The notes under the pieces are model-generated. The model was not told where the DNA came from and searched no databases. It saw only the letters and a program-made list of their open reading frames with translations. A program made the position numbers and the translations under genes. Of a stretch of 51,140 nt of DNA, positions 33,794 to 42,841 are shown piece by piece; position 1 is the stretch's first letter, and each line of letters starts with the position of its first letter. This DNA is from Clostridiales bacterium (GTDB taxonomy: Bacteria > Bacillota > Clostridia > Oscillospirales > CAG-272): positions 1 through 51,140 of the forward strand of contig JAAWQR010000017.1 in NCBI GenBank assembly GCA_022800625.1, in the 5' to 3' direction.

Positions 33794-35204
33794 TACCAAA
33801 ATAACGGAAATGGAAACGGAAGGCGGAGAGCTTGACGCGGCAAGAGCCGTACGTGCGGATTTTGCCGCACGCTCCCTTGTGGGAGACAAGGCGCCGGGAT
33901 ATTACATACAAACTCTCGGCTGTCAGCAAAACGAAGCGGACAGCGAGCGGCTTGCGGGACTTGCGGAGCTTATGGGTTACAGACGCGTGTGCGATCCGAA
34001 TGATGCGAGACTGATTCTTGTCAATACATGCGCTATAAGAGAACATGCGGAAGCCCGTGCGCTTTCTTTTATCGGAGAATATAAGCACGTGCGTGAGGAG
34101 CATCCCGACACCGTGATAGGAGTCGGCGGCTGTATGGTAACTCAGCGCCACCGTGCAGATAAGCTGAAAATGAGTTATCCGTATGTAAACTTTACGTTTG
34201 ATACTGGGGCGCTCCATAAGTTGCCTTTTCTTGTAAAACAGGCGATAGAAAAGGGCAGCAGGCGCTTTGTAATAAGCGATGAGTATGATATTGTCGAAGG
34301 ACTTCCCGTAAGCCGAACGAGCAAACACAGCGCATGGCTTCCGATAATGTATGGCTGCAATAATTTTTGCTCATACTGTATTGTACCGTATGTCCGCGGA
34401 CGAGAGCGAAGTCGCAGAGAAGAAGATATACTGAATGAAGCCGAATTGCTCATAGCAGACGGAGCGAGGGAAATTACACTTCTCGGACAGAATGTAAATT
34501 CATACGGAAACGGTGCGGAAGACAGCTCAAATATAGCTGAACTTATGCGAAAGATATGCGCTCTTGACGGAGATTTCAGGCTGAGGTTTATGACGAGCCA
34601 TCCGAAGGATGCGTCGGACGAGCTTCTCCGCGCTGTGGCGGAGGAAGAAAAGATCGTAAAACACTTTCATTTGCCCGTGCAGTCGGGTTCTGACGATGTG
34701 CTCCGCCGTATGAACAGAAAATATACGTCGGGACATTACCTCGGAATCGTGGAGAAGCTTCGTGCTCTCTGTCCCGATATAAGCCTGACTACCGATATTA
34801 TCGTAGGCTTTCCGGGAGAGACAGAAGAGGATTTTGAAGCAACGCTCGAACTGCTCAGACGTGTGAGATACGATATGATCTTTTCGTTTATATATTCTCC
34901 GAGAAAAGGAACGCCTGCCGCTGAAATGGAGGGGGCGGTTCCCGCCGAGGTGTCAAAGGAACGCTTTGCAAGGCTTACGACTCTTCAGGATGAGATATCG
35001 CGAGAGCGAAACGAGCGATTTATAGGACGCAAGGTGAGACTGCTTGCGGGCGAGGTCAGCAAAAATGACAGTAATATGCTTACGGGGCGCGGAGATATGG
35101 CAAGGCCTGTGCATTTCGCGGGGGACGCGTCGCTTGTCGGCTCGTTTGTAAATGTAAAAATAACGTCATGCGGAGCATACAATCTTGAAGGTGAACTGAT
35201 TTAG
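33783..35204 (+). CDS. miaB: tRNA-2-methylthio-N6-dimethylallyladenosine synthase MiaB
   Basis: MiaB adds the 2-methylthio group to i6A37 of tRNAs. The 473-aa protein has an N-terminal UPF0004 domain with three cluster cysteines (LGCQQNEAD, VNTCAIREHA, VGGCMVTQ). A radical SAM domain with CNNFCSYC follows, and then a C-terminal TRAM domain (about 405-470). The start is TTG 33783, about ten bases after AAGGAG, overlapping the apbE stop by 11 bp. An ATG nine codons later lacks a site. Confidence 0.95.
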   Translation: MQDNTKITEMETEGGELDAARAVRADFAARSLVGDKAPGYYIQTLGCQQNEADSERLAGLAELMGYRRVCDPNDARLILVNTCAIREHAEARALSFIGEYKHVREEHPDTVIGVGGCMVTQRHRADKLKMSYPYVNFTFDTGALHKLPFLVKQAIEKGSRRFVISDEYDIVEGLPVSRTSKHSAWLPIMYGCNNFCSYCIVPYVRGRERSRREEDILNEAELLIADGAREITLLGQNVNSYGNGAEDSSNIAELMRKICALDGDFRLRFMTSHPKDASDELLRAVAEEEKIVKHFHLPVQSGSDDVLRRMNRKYTSGHYLGIVEKLRALCPDISLTTDIIVGFPGETEEDFEATLELLRRVRYDMIFSFIYSPRKGTPAAEMEGAVPAEVSKERFARLTTLQDEISRERNERFIGRKVRLLAGEVSKNDSNMLTGRGDMARPVHFAGDASLVGSFVNVKITSCGAYNLEGELI

Positions 35205-35278
35205 AATATTTCATATAAAGCCGGTTGTTCGGTGATTTTTCACATGCAAATATTTCGTTCGTTTAGGAGAATAATGTT

Positions 35279-35398
35279 TTGGGACAAATCGCTAATCAAA
35301 TGTTATTGGAATTTATTTTTAAACTAAAGAAAAAAAATAAAGATAGAAAAGAAGCCAAAAAACAGAGCATTACGGAAAACACAGACCACAAAAGTTAA
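35279..35398 (+). CDS. Candidate small protein (39 aa)
   Basis: A TTG start eight bases after AGGAGA opens a 39-codon frame, MGQIANQMLLEFIFKLKKKN followed by a Lys/Glu/Gln-rich tail ending DHKS. The N-terminal part is a short hydrophobic or amphipathic helix and the rest is highly charged, the layout of many small membrane-associated proteins. A competing ATG at 35274 gives only 17 codons. The ribosome binding site is good but homology is unknown, so this is a candidate only. The rest of the 35205-35515 gap is A/T-rich with nothing else visible. Confidence 0.4.
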   Translation: MGQIANQMLLEFIFKLKKKNKDRKEAKKQSITENTDHKS

Positions 35399-35515
35399 GA
35401 CGTAAAATAAGCGTTTATAACGTTCATTTTCGGTATTAGGTAAGCTTTATATACAAGCGAACAAAATATTGATAATATATATTAGATGCAATAATTCTGA
35501 AAGGAAAAACGAAAA

Positions 35516-35893
35516 ATGACACAGGAAATGATAAAGGCGATACATGAGCTCGGAAATCTTATAAAATCCGACGGAGCATCTGAGAGACTTAATCACGCGG
35601 TAGAGGACTACGAGCGCTGTGAGGAACTGATGAATTTGATCGCAGAATACAACACTCAGCAGGAGCTTATGGCGTCGTCGGTCGATGCGGATGCTTCTGT
35701 CAGAGAAAAAATAAACGACAGAATCGACGAATTGTATAATAAAGTAACGTCGCACCCTGTATATCTTGAATACGGACGTGCAAAAAGTGAATTTGACGCG
35801 CTTTACGGAGAGGTGATTGAAGAGCTTCAGTTTGCGGTAACGGGTCAGCGTCCGTGCTCTCACGACTGCTCGTCCTGCGGCGGCTGTCACTGA
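35516..35893 (+). CDS. ylbF: YlbF/RicF family protein with C-terminal cysteine cluster
   Basis: This 125-aa helical protein belongs to the YlbF/YmcA (Com_YlbF) family. In Bacillus, RicF (YlbF) forms a complex with YmcA and YaaT that steers RNase Y activity and carries 4Fe-4S clusters. The C-terminal CSHDCSSCGGCH has four cysteines (Cx3Cx2Cx2C) suited to bind such a cluster. AAAGGA precedes the ATG. RNase Y itself is encoded at 16444. The paralogues YmcA and YaaT are not in this window. Confidence 0.85.
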   Translation: MTQEMIKAIHELGNLIKSDGASERLNHAVEDYERCEELMNLIAEYNTQQELMASSVDADASVREKINDRIDELYNKVTSHPVYLEYGRAKSEFDALYGEVIEELQFAVTGQRPCSHDCSSCGGCH

Positions 35894-35898
35894 GGTAC

Positions 35899-35975
35899 GC
35901 TTCTTTCTTTGAAAAGCCACTTTCTGCGAAAGAAAGAAGCAAAGAAACTTTAAGAAGACATGTGCAAGTAGGGCG
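35899..35975 (+). repeat. Further copy of the 141-bp repeat family
   Basis: GCTTCTTTCTTTGAAAAGCC, then ACTTTCTGCGAAAGAAAGAAGC, CAAAGAAACTTTAAGAAG and ACATGT match the first 75 bp of the units at 5010-5432 almost base for base. The remainder diverges. It starts six bases after the ylbF stop and could act as its terminator hairpin. Confidence 0.85.
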
Positions 35976-36037
35976 TACGGACATGAAGATAGATTTAGTT
36001 ATACTTAAATACTGTGCTCAAACTTAAATGAATTCTT

Positions 36038-36096
36038 TTTAAAAAGTTTAAAGGGTATGCCCGCGCGGCAGGGAACTTTTTTAAAAGTTCCCTTAG
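36038..36096. repeat. Palindrome upstream of mutS
   Basis: CTTTTTAAAAAG is followed by AGGGAACTTTT/AAAAGTTCCCT around TT. This is the same G-rich plus TTTTAAAA core architecture as the palindromes at 5445, 14150 and 24975. Confidence 0.6.
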
Positions 36097-36149
36097 AGCG
36101 CTTCCCGGCAGAAGTATAAAAAATTCGGACGGAAGGATCGGTAAGTGAA

Positions 36150-38735
36150 ATGACTCCGATGATGAAGCAGTACTTTGAAATCAAAGATCAATACGCTGAT
36201 TATATACTGTTCTACAGACTTGGTGATTTTTATGAAATGTTTTTTGAGGACGCACAGATCGCCTCGCGCGAGCTTGAACTGGCTCTGACGGGGCGCGAAT
36301 GCGGAGAGGAGCAGAAAGCTCCCATGTGCGGCGTGCCGTATCACTCATGCGAGCCGTATATCGGAAAACTTATAGAAAAAGGCTATAAGGTTGCGATATG
36401 CGAGCAGACGGAAGATCCTGCCGCGGCTAAAGGAATAGTTAAGAGAGAGGTCATCAGAGTAATAACGCCCGGCACTGTAATTGAATCCGATCTGCTTGAG
36501 GACGACAAAAACAACTATCTCTGTACGGTATACAGCGACGGAGAATCTGTAGGGATATGCTTTGCGGATATCTCAACCGCGTATATATGCGCGACGTCGG
36601 TTGAATCGTCAAGTGTGGATGAAGGCGTCATGAGCGAGCTGTCTACATATTCTCCGCGCGAGATCTTATCAAATATTCCGATCAAAGAGCTGCCCTCTGC
36701 TGCAGAGTTTATTAAAAACAGGACGAGTGCTCTTCTGACTGACGGAGCAACAAGGTATTTTAATGTTTCAAAGTGCCTTGAAACGGTAAGCTCTCATTTT
36801 CCCGAAGAAGAAACAGACGGTAAGCCGAGAGCGGCTCTCATTGCCGCCGGCGCGGCTCTTGTGTATATTGAAGAAACTCAGATGAAGGATACATCGTACA
36901 TCAGATCGCTGTCAACCTATGATTCTTCGGAATTTCTTGAAATGGATGTGTCTACCAGGCGGAATCTTGAACTGTGCGAAACTATGCTTTCAAAGGAAAA
37001 GAAAGGATCGTTGCTTTGGGTGCTTGACAAAACCGAGACGGCAATGGGCGCGAGACTTCTGAAAAAATATATAGAGCATCCGCTGACAAGCGTTCGCGCC
37101 GTAAACGACCGTCAGTGCGCGGTGGCTGAGCTTTGTGACAACTTTATGCTCCGTGAAGAGCTGCGAGCTCTTTTTGTAAACGTACTTGACCTTGAGCGTC
37201 TTGTAACTAAGGTAACGTACGGAACGGCAAGCGGACGTGATCTGCGCGCAATAGCCGAAACGCTGCGTGTGATACCTTCGGTCAAAGAGCTTCTGGCTGA
37301 CATAACGAGCGGAGAGCTGTCGACGATATATCGTGATCTTGATACGCTTGAGGATATTTTTGAAGCGATAGACAAAGCCCTCGTTGCGGCTCCTCCGTTC
37401 AGCGTAAGAGAAGGAAAAATGATCGCCGACGGCTATAATGAAGAGGTTGACCGTCTGAGATATGTACTGAGCAACGGTACACAATGGCTGAAGCAGGCTG
37501 AATCGGCAGAAAGAGAAAAAACAGGGCTTAAAACTCTGAAGATCGGTTATAACAGGGTGTTCGGATACTATATTGAAGCGCCGAGGTGGGCGAAGGATCA
37601 GATCCCCGAAAATTATATCCGCAAGCAGACATTGTCCGACAAGGAAAGATACATCACGGACGAGTTGAAGGAGATGGAAGCAACTCTTCTCGGCGCAGGC
37701 GATAAGGTGTGCAGCCTTGAATATGAGCTGTTTTGTGCTTTGAGAGAACGCGTTGCGGAGGCTGAAGTGCGTATCAGAGCGAGCGCCGACGCACTGGCAA
37801 GGCTTGATGTATTTATCTCTTTTGCGGAGAGCGCAACGCAAAATAACTATGTGCGCCCCGAGGTCGATGAGGGCGATACCGTAAGCATACGTGACGGACG
37901 TCACCCCGTTGTCGAAAGATTTGTCAGAGACACATATTTTGTGCCGAACGACGCATACCTGAATACAACCGACAATAAATTTGCGCTGATTACAGGGCCT
38001 AATATGGCTGGTAAATCAACGTATATGAGACAGACGGCTCTTATAATTCTCATGGCGCAAATAGGCTCGTTTGTACCTGCCACAGACGCGAGAATCGGCA
38101 TTGTCGATAAGCTTTTCACACGTGTCGGTGCTTCGGACGACCTTGCCTCGGGGCAGTCAACTTTCATGCTTGAAATGAAGGAGGTCGCGTACATACTAAA
38201 CAATGCGACAAAGCGAAGCTTTATAATTTACGACGAGATCGGGCGCGGAACGAGCACCTATGACGGAATGAGCATTGCAAAGGCTGTCGTTGAGTATACC
38301 GCAGGACGGAAGCTGGGCGCTAAGACGATGTTTGCGACACACTATCATGAACTTACCGATATGGAAGGCAAAATACCAGGAATCGTAAACTATAATATAG
38401 CTGCAAAAAAGCGTGGAGAAAGCGTAACATTTTTAAGGAAGATCGTCAAGGGTCCGGCTGACGACAGCTACGGAATCGAGGTCGCGCGCCTTGCGGGAGT
38501 TCCCTCCGAGATCACACGCCGCGCAAAAGAAATTCTGCGCGAGCTTGAATCAGGTGAGAATCAAAAGACTGCAAAGGTGAATGAGGACACCGTGCAGACA
38601 GGAGATGGCACGATAAGCATAATGGAAAGCGCCGCAGAATCGATCGCGGATAAGATCAGAAATGCGGATATAAATACGCTCACGCCTATTGAGGCGATGA
38701 ATATGATATTCGAATGGAAGCGTGAACTGATGTAA
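36150..38735 (+). CDS. mutS: DNA mismatch repair protein MutS
   Basis: MutS recognises mismatches and signals repair through MutL. The 861-aa protein begins MTPMMKQYFEIKDQYADYIL and has the mismatch-reading Phe-x-Glu motif in GDFYEMFFEDA. Core and clamp regions follow, then the ATPase domain with Walker A GPNMAGKSTYMRQ, the Walker B region FIIYDEIGRGTSTYDG, and TMFATHYHEL. Its length is normal for MutS1. mutL follows, separated only by one unrelated gene. Confidence 0.96.
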   Translation: MTPMMKQYFEIKDQYADYILFYRLGDFYEMFFEDAQIASRELELALTGRECGEEQKAPMCGVPYHSCEPYIGKLIEKGYKVAICEQTEDPAAAKGIVKREVIRVITPGTVIESDLLEDDKNNYLCTVYSDGESVGICFADISTAYICATSVESSSVDEGVMSELSTYSPREILSNIPIKELPSAAEFIKNRTSALLTDGATRYFNVSKCLETVSSHFPEEETDGKPRAALIAAGAALVYIEETQMKDTSYIRSLSTYDSSEFLEMDVSTRRNLELCETMLSKEKKGSLLWVLDKTETAMGARLLKKYIEHPLTSVRAVNDRQCAVAELCDNFMLREELRALFVNVLDLERLVTKVTYGTASGRDLRAIAETLRVIPSVKELLADITSGELSTIYRDLDTLEDIFEAIDKALVAAPPFSVREGKMIADGYNEEVDRLRYVLSNGTQWLKQAESAEREKTGLKTLKIGYNRVFGYYIEAPRWAKDQIPENYIRKQTLSDKERYITDELKEMEATLLGAGDKVCSLEYELFCALRERVAEAEVRIRASADALARLDVFISFAESATQNNYVRPEVDEGDTVSIRDGRHPVVERFVRDTYFVPNDAYLNTTDNKFALITGPNMAGKSTYMRQTALIILMAQIGSFVPATDARIGIVDKLFTRVGASDDLASGQSTFMLEMKEVAYILNNATKRSFIIYDEIGRGTSTYDGMSIAKAVVEYTAGRKLGAKTMFATHYHELTDMEGKIPGIVNYNIAAKKRGESVTFLRKIVKGPADDSYGIEVARLAGVPSEITRRAKEILRELESGENQKTAKVNEDTVQTGDGTISIMESAAESIADKIRNADINTLTPIEAMNMIFEWKRELM

Positions 38736-38791
38736 AGCTATAAATAATTGAGCATTTGTTGTTCAATATAATTTCGGAAAACGGAGAGATT

Positions 38792-39379
38792 ATGACAGGA
38801 TATAATTGTGATATTGAAAAGCAGATAAAACTATTGCTTGAAATACTTAGCAAAAACAGTCCTCTTTTTGATGTCATAAAGAGGGCTCCGGAACTCGGAA
38901 TAGATGAATATTATATCGGGGCAGGGTGTATATGTCAGACGGTTTGGAATTATCAGAACGGATTAGATTTAATGTATGGTATTTCCGATATTGATTTTGT
39001 GTATTTTGACAATGATCTGTCCTACGAAAAAGAAAATGTAATAGTAAAAAAGGTCAAAGACAAATTTGCATATCTTCCGGTTAAAATTGATGTAAAAAAC
39101 GAGGCAAGGGTTCATATTTGGTATAAAGAACATTTCGGATACGATATAGCTGAATATGATTCTCTTGAAAGCGCTATCAATTCATTTCCTACAACTGCAA
39201 CTTCTTTAGGAGTTAGATTTTACGGTGAGAAATTTGTTGTATATGCGCCGTTTGGACTAAACGATATGTTCGGACAAATTATAAGGGCGAATAAGGCACA
39301 GATCAAAAAAGAAATATACATAGAAAAGTGCGAAAAATGGATCAAAAAGTGGAACACCTTGAAAATTATTGAATGGTAA
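38792..39379 (+). CDS. Nucleotidyltransferase family protein
   Basis: This 195-aa protein belongs to the NTP_transf_6-type nucleotidyltransferases. The core reads YYIGAGCICQTVWNYQNG, then YGISDIDFVYFD with the DxD metal-binding pair, then PVKIDVKNEARVHIWYKEHFG. The substrate is unknown; relatives resemble minimal nucleotidyltransferases. It sits between mutS and mutL, where nothing is expected, and is clearly more AT-rich than both, suggesting insertion by transfer. ATG 38792 follows GGAGAG; an upstream TTG has no good site. Confidence 0.82.
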   Translation: MTGYNCDIEKQIKLLLEILSKNSPLFDVIKRAPELGIDEYYIGAGCICQTVWNYQNGLDLMYGISDIDFVYFDNDLSYEKENVIVKKVKDKFAYLPVKIDVKNEARVHIWYKEHFGYDIAEYDSLESAINSFPTTATSLGVRFYGEKFVVYAPFGLNDMFGQIIRANKAQIKKEIYIEKCEKWIKKWNTLKIIEW

Positions 39380-39435
39380 CAGATTAAAAACAGGTAAAAT
39401 CAACCGATCAAAATCTCACGAAGGGAGAATCCTGT

Positions 39436-41604
39436 ATGGGAAGAATCAATGTGCTCGGCTTTGACGTCGCCAATCTGATAGCGGCAGGCGAAGTGGTGGA
39501 CAGACCGTCCTCTGTAGTCAAGGAACTGCTTGAAAACTCAATTGACGCGGGTGCGAGCGTTATAACCGTTGAGATCCAGCGAGGCGGCGTTGCGTTTATC
39601 AGAATATCGGACAACGGCTGCGGCATGGAGCCTGACGAGCTGCCCGTTTCGATTCTGAGACATGCGACAAGTAAAATTTCGGGCGCGGAAGACCTCTCCC
39701 ATATTGCAACTCTCGGATTTCGCGGAGAAGCTCTCGCGGCGATCGCATCAGTCTCGCGTTTGCGCATTTTCTCAAAGCCGAAAGAGTGCTCCATGGGTGC
39801 GATACTGACGGCTGAGGGCGGCGAGGTGCTTGATATTACGGAAACGGGTTGCGCCGACGGAACTACCGTTGTTGTCGAGGATCTGTTCTTTAACGTGCCG
39901 GCCAGACGGAAATTTCTCAAAAAAGACGCGACTGAAGCCGCAGCCGTCAGCGCGGTGGTCGAGCGCATCGCGCTCTCTAAGCCCGATATATCCGTAAAAT
40001 ATATATGCGACGGAGAAATGCGCTTTGTAACGTCGGGCGACGGGAAGCTTTTGTCTGCCATATATTCGGTGTTCGGACGGAATATTTCGTCACGGACAAT
40101 AGAGGTGTCGCGAGAGGCGGACGGAATTTCAGTGTCGGGATATGTGTCCGAGCCTGATCTGTTTAAATCAAACAGAAATATGGAGAATTTCTTTGTCAAC
40201 GGAAGATATGTCAAGAGCAAGACGGCGATTGCAGCGGTCGAGCAGGCGTATAAAACGAGAATTCCGCAGGACAAGTTCCCTTTTTGCGTGCTGAATATAA
40301 ATATAAATCCTGCGGCGGTGGATGTGAATGTCCATCCCGCAAAGCTTGAAATAAAATTCACAAATGAGAGAATCATCTTTGACGCGGTGTACTATGCCGT
40401 GCTCAATGCGCTTGAATCCGAGGTCGTGCGCCCGGAGCTGAGCCTTTCACAAAGGAGCCTTTCACAGAAAGGTGCTTCACAAAGGAGCGTTTCGCAAACG
40501 GGAATTTCGCAAGCGGCGCTTGGCGGACGGGAATCAGCAATTTACGGAAACATCAGCAGTACCGAGGACACGCGGACATCTCAGCCTGGGAACGGTCACA
40601 AGGACGAGAAAGATATATACGGCTCAAAAACTACATCTTACGGTACGTCTGATGCGCCTGTAATGAAGAAAAAGAATGATTCATCATTCTGGATAGACGG
40701 AAATGAGGCGAAACGCCTGCTCGGCGCGTTTGTTCCGGCAGATGTAAAGACTAAAGCAGCTCCGCAGGCTAAGATTCAGTTTGAGGAAAAGCAGAGCATT
40801 GAAGTCCATCATACGGTTTCCGAGACTGAAAAATTAATAGATGGCTCAGAGCTTGCCACACAGAAGCAGAGCGGCGGACGTGACGGCGCTTCCACCGAAC
40901 CGAAAATGAAATTTGCGGAGGATACAAGATCTTTTACGGAAGAAACAAAAAACATACCGAGCGCAAGTGAGAATCCCGACGACGTGATAGCTCCGCCCGA
41001 CTACATAATTTTAGGCGAGGCTTACAACTGCTATGTTATAGTTCAGCTTGAGGACAGGCTTTTGTTTGTCGATAAGCATGCGGCTCATGAAAGGATTATC
41101 TTTGACGAGCTGTGCCGAAAAATGAGAAAATCCGGCCATGACGGTCAACTGCTTCTCACGCCGCTTACGGTGGATCTGCTTGAAATAGAAGCAGATGCAG
41201 TCAGTGAGTACGGAGACAGGATACGCGCCGCAGGCTTTGATTTTACAACCTCCAGAGACGGAAACAAGATAACGGCAAGCATTACACAGATCCCCGAGAT
41301 GCTCGACAGCACGGAGTCGCTTGAACTGTTTTCAACGCTTGCAAACAGGCTGACGGATGTAGGAGCGGGAGCTGATGCGGCGGCTGAGGAATTCTTTGAA
41401 GCAAGGCTCTTTCAGTCGTCCTGCAAGGCGGCGATAAAAGGCGGCAGGGTATATGATACGGCGCATATAAAATGGATATGTGACAGGCTTCTTGTGAAAA
41501 GCGAAAACGGCGGCAGCGTGATCAGAACCTGTCCGCACGGACGACCTGTAGCGTTTGAAGTAAAGAAAAGCTCGATCGATAGGCAGTTTGCAAGAATTAA
41601 CTGA
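39436..41604 (+). CDS. mutL: DNA mismatch repair protein MutL (endonuclease type)
   Basis: MutL couples mismatch recognition to strand removal. The 722-aa protein has the GHKL ATPase region AAGEVVDRPSSVVKELLENS, DNGCGM and LGFRGEALAAIA. A long variable linker follows (about 330-520), then a C-terminal nuclease domain. VDKHAAHERIIFDE matches the DxHAxxExxxxE endonuclease motif (Lys instead of Gln), with SCKAAIKGG and CPHGRP also present. The linker begins with near-perfect SLSQ-type repeats. It probably nicks DNA, as expected in bacteria without MutH. Confidence 0.96.
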   Translation: MGRINVLGFDVANLIAAGEVVDRPSSVVKELLENSIDAGASVITVEIQRGGVAFIRISDNGCGMEPDELPVSILRHATSKISGAEDLSHIATLGFRGEALAAIASVSRLRIFSKPKECSMGAILTAEGGEVLDITETGCADGTTVVVEDLFFNVPARRKFLKKDATEAAAVSAVVERIALSKPDISVKYICDGEMRFVTSGDGKLLSAIYSVFGRNISSRTIEVSREADGISVSGYVSEPDLFKSNRNMENFFVNGRYVKSKTAIAAVEQAYKTRIPQDKFPFCVLNININPAAVDVNVHPAKLEIKFTNERIIFDAVYYAVLNALESEVVRPELSLSQRSLSQKGASQRSVSQTGISQAALGGRESAIYGNISSTEDTRTSQPGNGHKDEKDIYGSKTTSYGTSDAPVMKKKNDSSFWIDGNEAKRLLGAFVPADVKTKAAPQAKIQFEEKQSIEVHHTVSETEKLIDGSELATQKQSGGRDGASTEPKMKFAEDTRSFTEETKNIPSASENPDDVIAPPDYIILGEAYNCYVIVQLEDRLLFVDKHAAHERIIFDELCRKMRKSGHDGQLLLTPLTVDLLEIEADAVSEYGDRIRAAGFDFTTSRDGNKITASITQIPEMLDSTESLELFSTLANRLTDVGAGADAAAEEFFEARLFQSSCKAAIKGGRVYDTAHIKWICDRLLVKSENGGSVIRTCPHGRPVAFEVKKSSIDRQFARIN

Positions 41605-41638
41605 AAAAGTAAAGCACACAGAAAGGCAATAATAAATT

Positions 41639-42781
41639 ATGTTTACCTTGAAAAAGACCGATGAAAAATGCAAAGCGCGCCGAGGTGTGCTTGAAACTCC
41701 GCACGGCGATATCGAAACTCCCGTGTTTATGAATGTTGCGACCTGCGGAGCGATAAAAGGAGGTCTTTCATCCGAAGACCTGAAGGATGTAGGCTGTCAG
41801 GTCATGCTTTCAAATACTTATCATCTGCACCTCAGACCCGGCGACAGACTTGTGCATGAGATGGGCGGACTTCAGTCATTCACGGGTTGGAACGGTCCGA
41901 CGCTTACTGACAGCGGCGGATTTCAGGTGTTTTCTCTTGCGGGACTTCGCCGAATAAAAGAGGAGGGAGTGTACTTTGCCTCTCATATCGACGGCAGACG
42001 CATATTCATGGGACCTGAGGAAAGTATGCAGATACAGTCAAATCTTGCCTCAACCATTGCTATGGCGTTCGACGAGTGTATTGAGAATCCCGCTGAATAT
42101 AACTATACAAAAAATTCATGCGCTAGAACGGTGCGGTGGCTTGAAAGATGCCGCGCCGAGATGGACAGGCTTAATTCTCTTCCCGAAACTATCAATAAGT
42201 CGCAGATGCTCTTCGGAATTAATCAGGGAAGCACGTATGAGGATCTCAGAATCGGTCATATGGAGGCGATACGCGAGATAAACTGCGACGGATATGCGAT
42301 AGGCGGACTTGCCGTCGGAGAGACAGCTGAGGAAATGTACCGCATAATCGAGGCGGTAGAGCCGTATATGCCGACTGACAAGCCGAGATATCTGATGGGA
42401 GTCGGCACGCCGCAGAATATCCTTGAAGCCGTATACCGCGGAGTTGATTTCTTCGACTGCGTAATGCCGTCAAGAAATGCCCGTCACGGAAACGTATTTA
42501 CATGGAACGGAAAGATGAATCTGTGTAACGAAAAGTATGCGAAAGATCCGCGTCCGATCGAAGAAGGATGTCTCTGCCCCGCGTGCCGCCACCACAGCCG
42601 TGCGTATATACGCCATCTTATAAAGGCAAAAGAGGCGCTCGGAATGATGCTTGCAGTCTCGCATAATCTTTATTTTTATAATAATCTGACAAAGAAGATA
42701 AGAGAAGCGCTTGACGGAGATTATTTCTATTCATTTTATCAGAAGTATCATAACTTACTTGCCGAGCGCAATCCCGACTGA
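41639..42781 (+). CDS. tgt: tRNA-guanine transglycosylase Tgt
   Basis: Tgt exchanges guanine-34 of Asp, Asn, His and Tyr tRNAs for preQ1, the product of the que operon at 3.7-7.2 kb. The 380-aa protein has the catalytic DSGGFQVFSL and DCVMPSRNARHG segments. The zinc site is CLCPACRHHS with a distal histidine in AVSHNLYFYNNL. It lies 34 bp after mutL. queA, which normally follows in the pathway, is not in the window. Confidence 0.96.
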   Translation: MFTLKKTDEKCKARRGVLETPHGDIETPVFMNVATCGAIKGGLSSEDLKDVGCQVMLSNTYHLHLRPGDRLVHEMGGLQSFTGWNGPTLTDSGGFQVFSLAGLRRIKEEGVYFASHIDGRRIFMGPEESMQIQSNLASTIAMAFDECIENPAEYNYTKNSCARTVRWLERCRAEMDRLNSLPETINKSQMLFGINQGSTYEDLRIGHMEAIREINCDGYAIGGLAVGETAEEMYRIIEAVEPYMPTDKPRYLMGVGTPQNILEAVYRGVDFFDCVMPSRNARHGNVFTWNGKMNLCNEKYAKDPRPIEEGCLCPACRHHSRAYIRHLIKAKEALGMMLAVSHNLYFYNNLTKKIREALDGDYFYSFYQKYHNLLAERNPD

Positions 42782-42841
42782 TCTCAGGTGATTTTTTTGC
42801 AAAGGCAAAATCATAGAATATTCGGAAAGGCGGAACACGCT

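Noticed and set aside
36990..37904. 304-aa minus-strand frame antisense to mutS, and similar long antisense frames at 39408-40376, 13291-13911 and 31461-32138
   Set aside because: Each lies opposite a well-supported gene or promoter region, lacks a ribosome binding site, and shows the composition of a shadow frame.
42788..42841. GTG start for the HI0933-like flavoprotein
   Set aside because: No Shine-Dalgarno precedes it, and the family's Rossmann strand begins right at TTG 42842.
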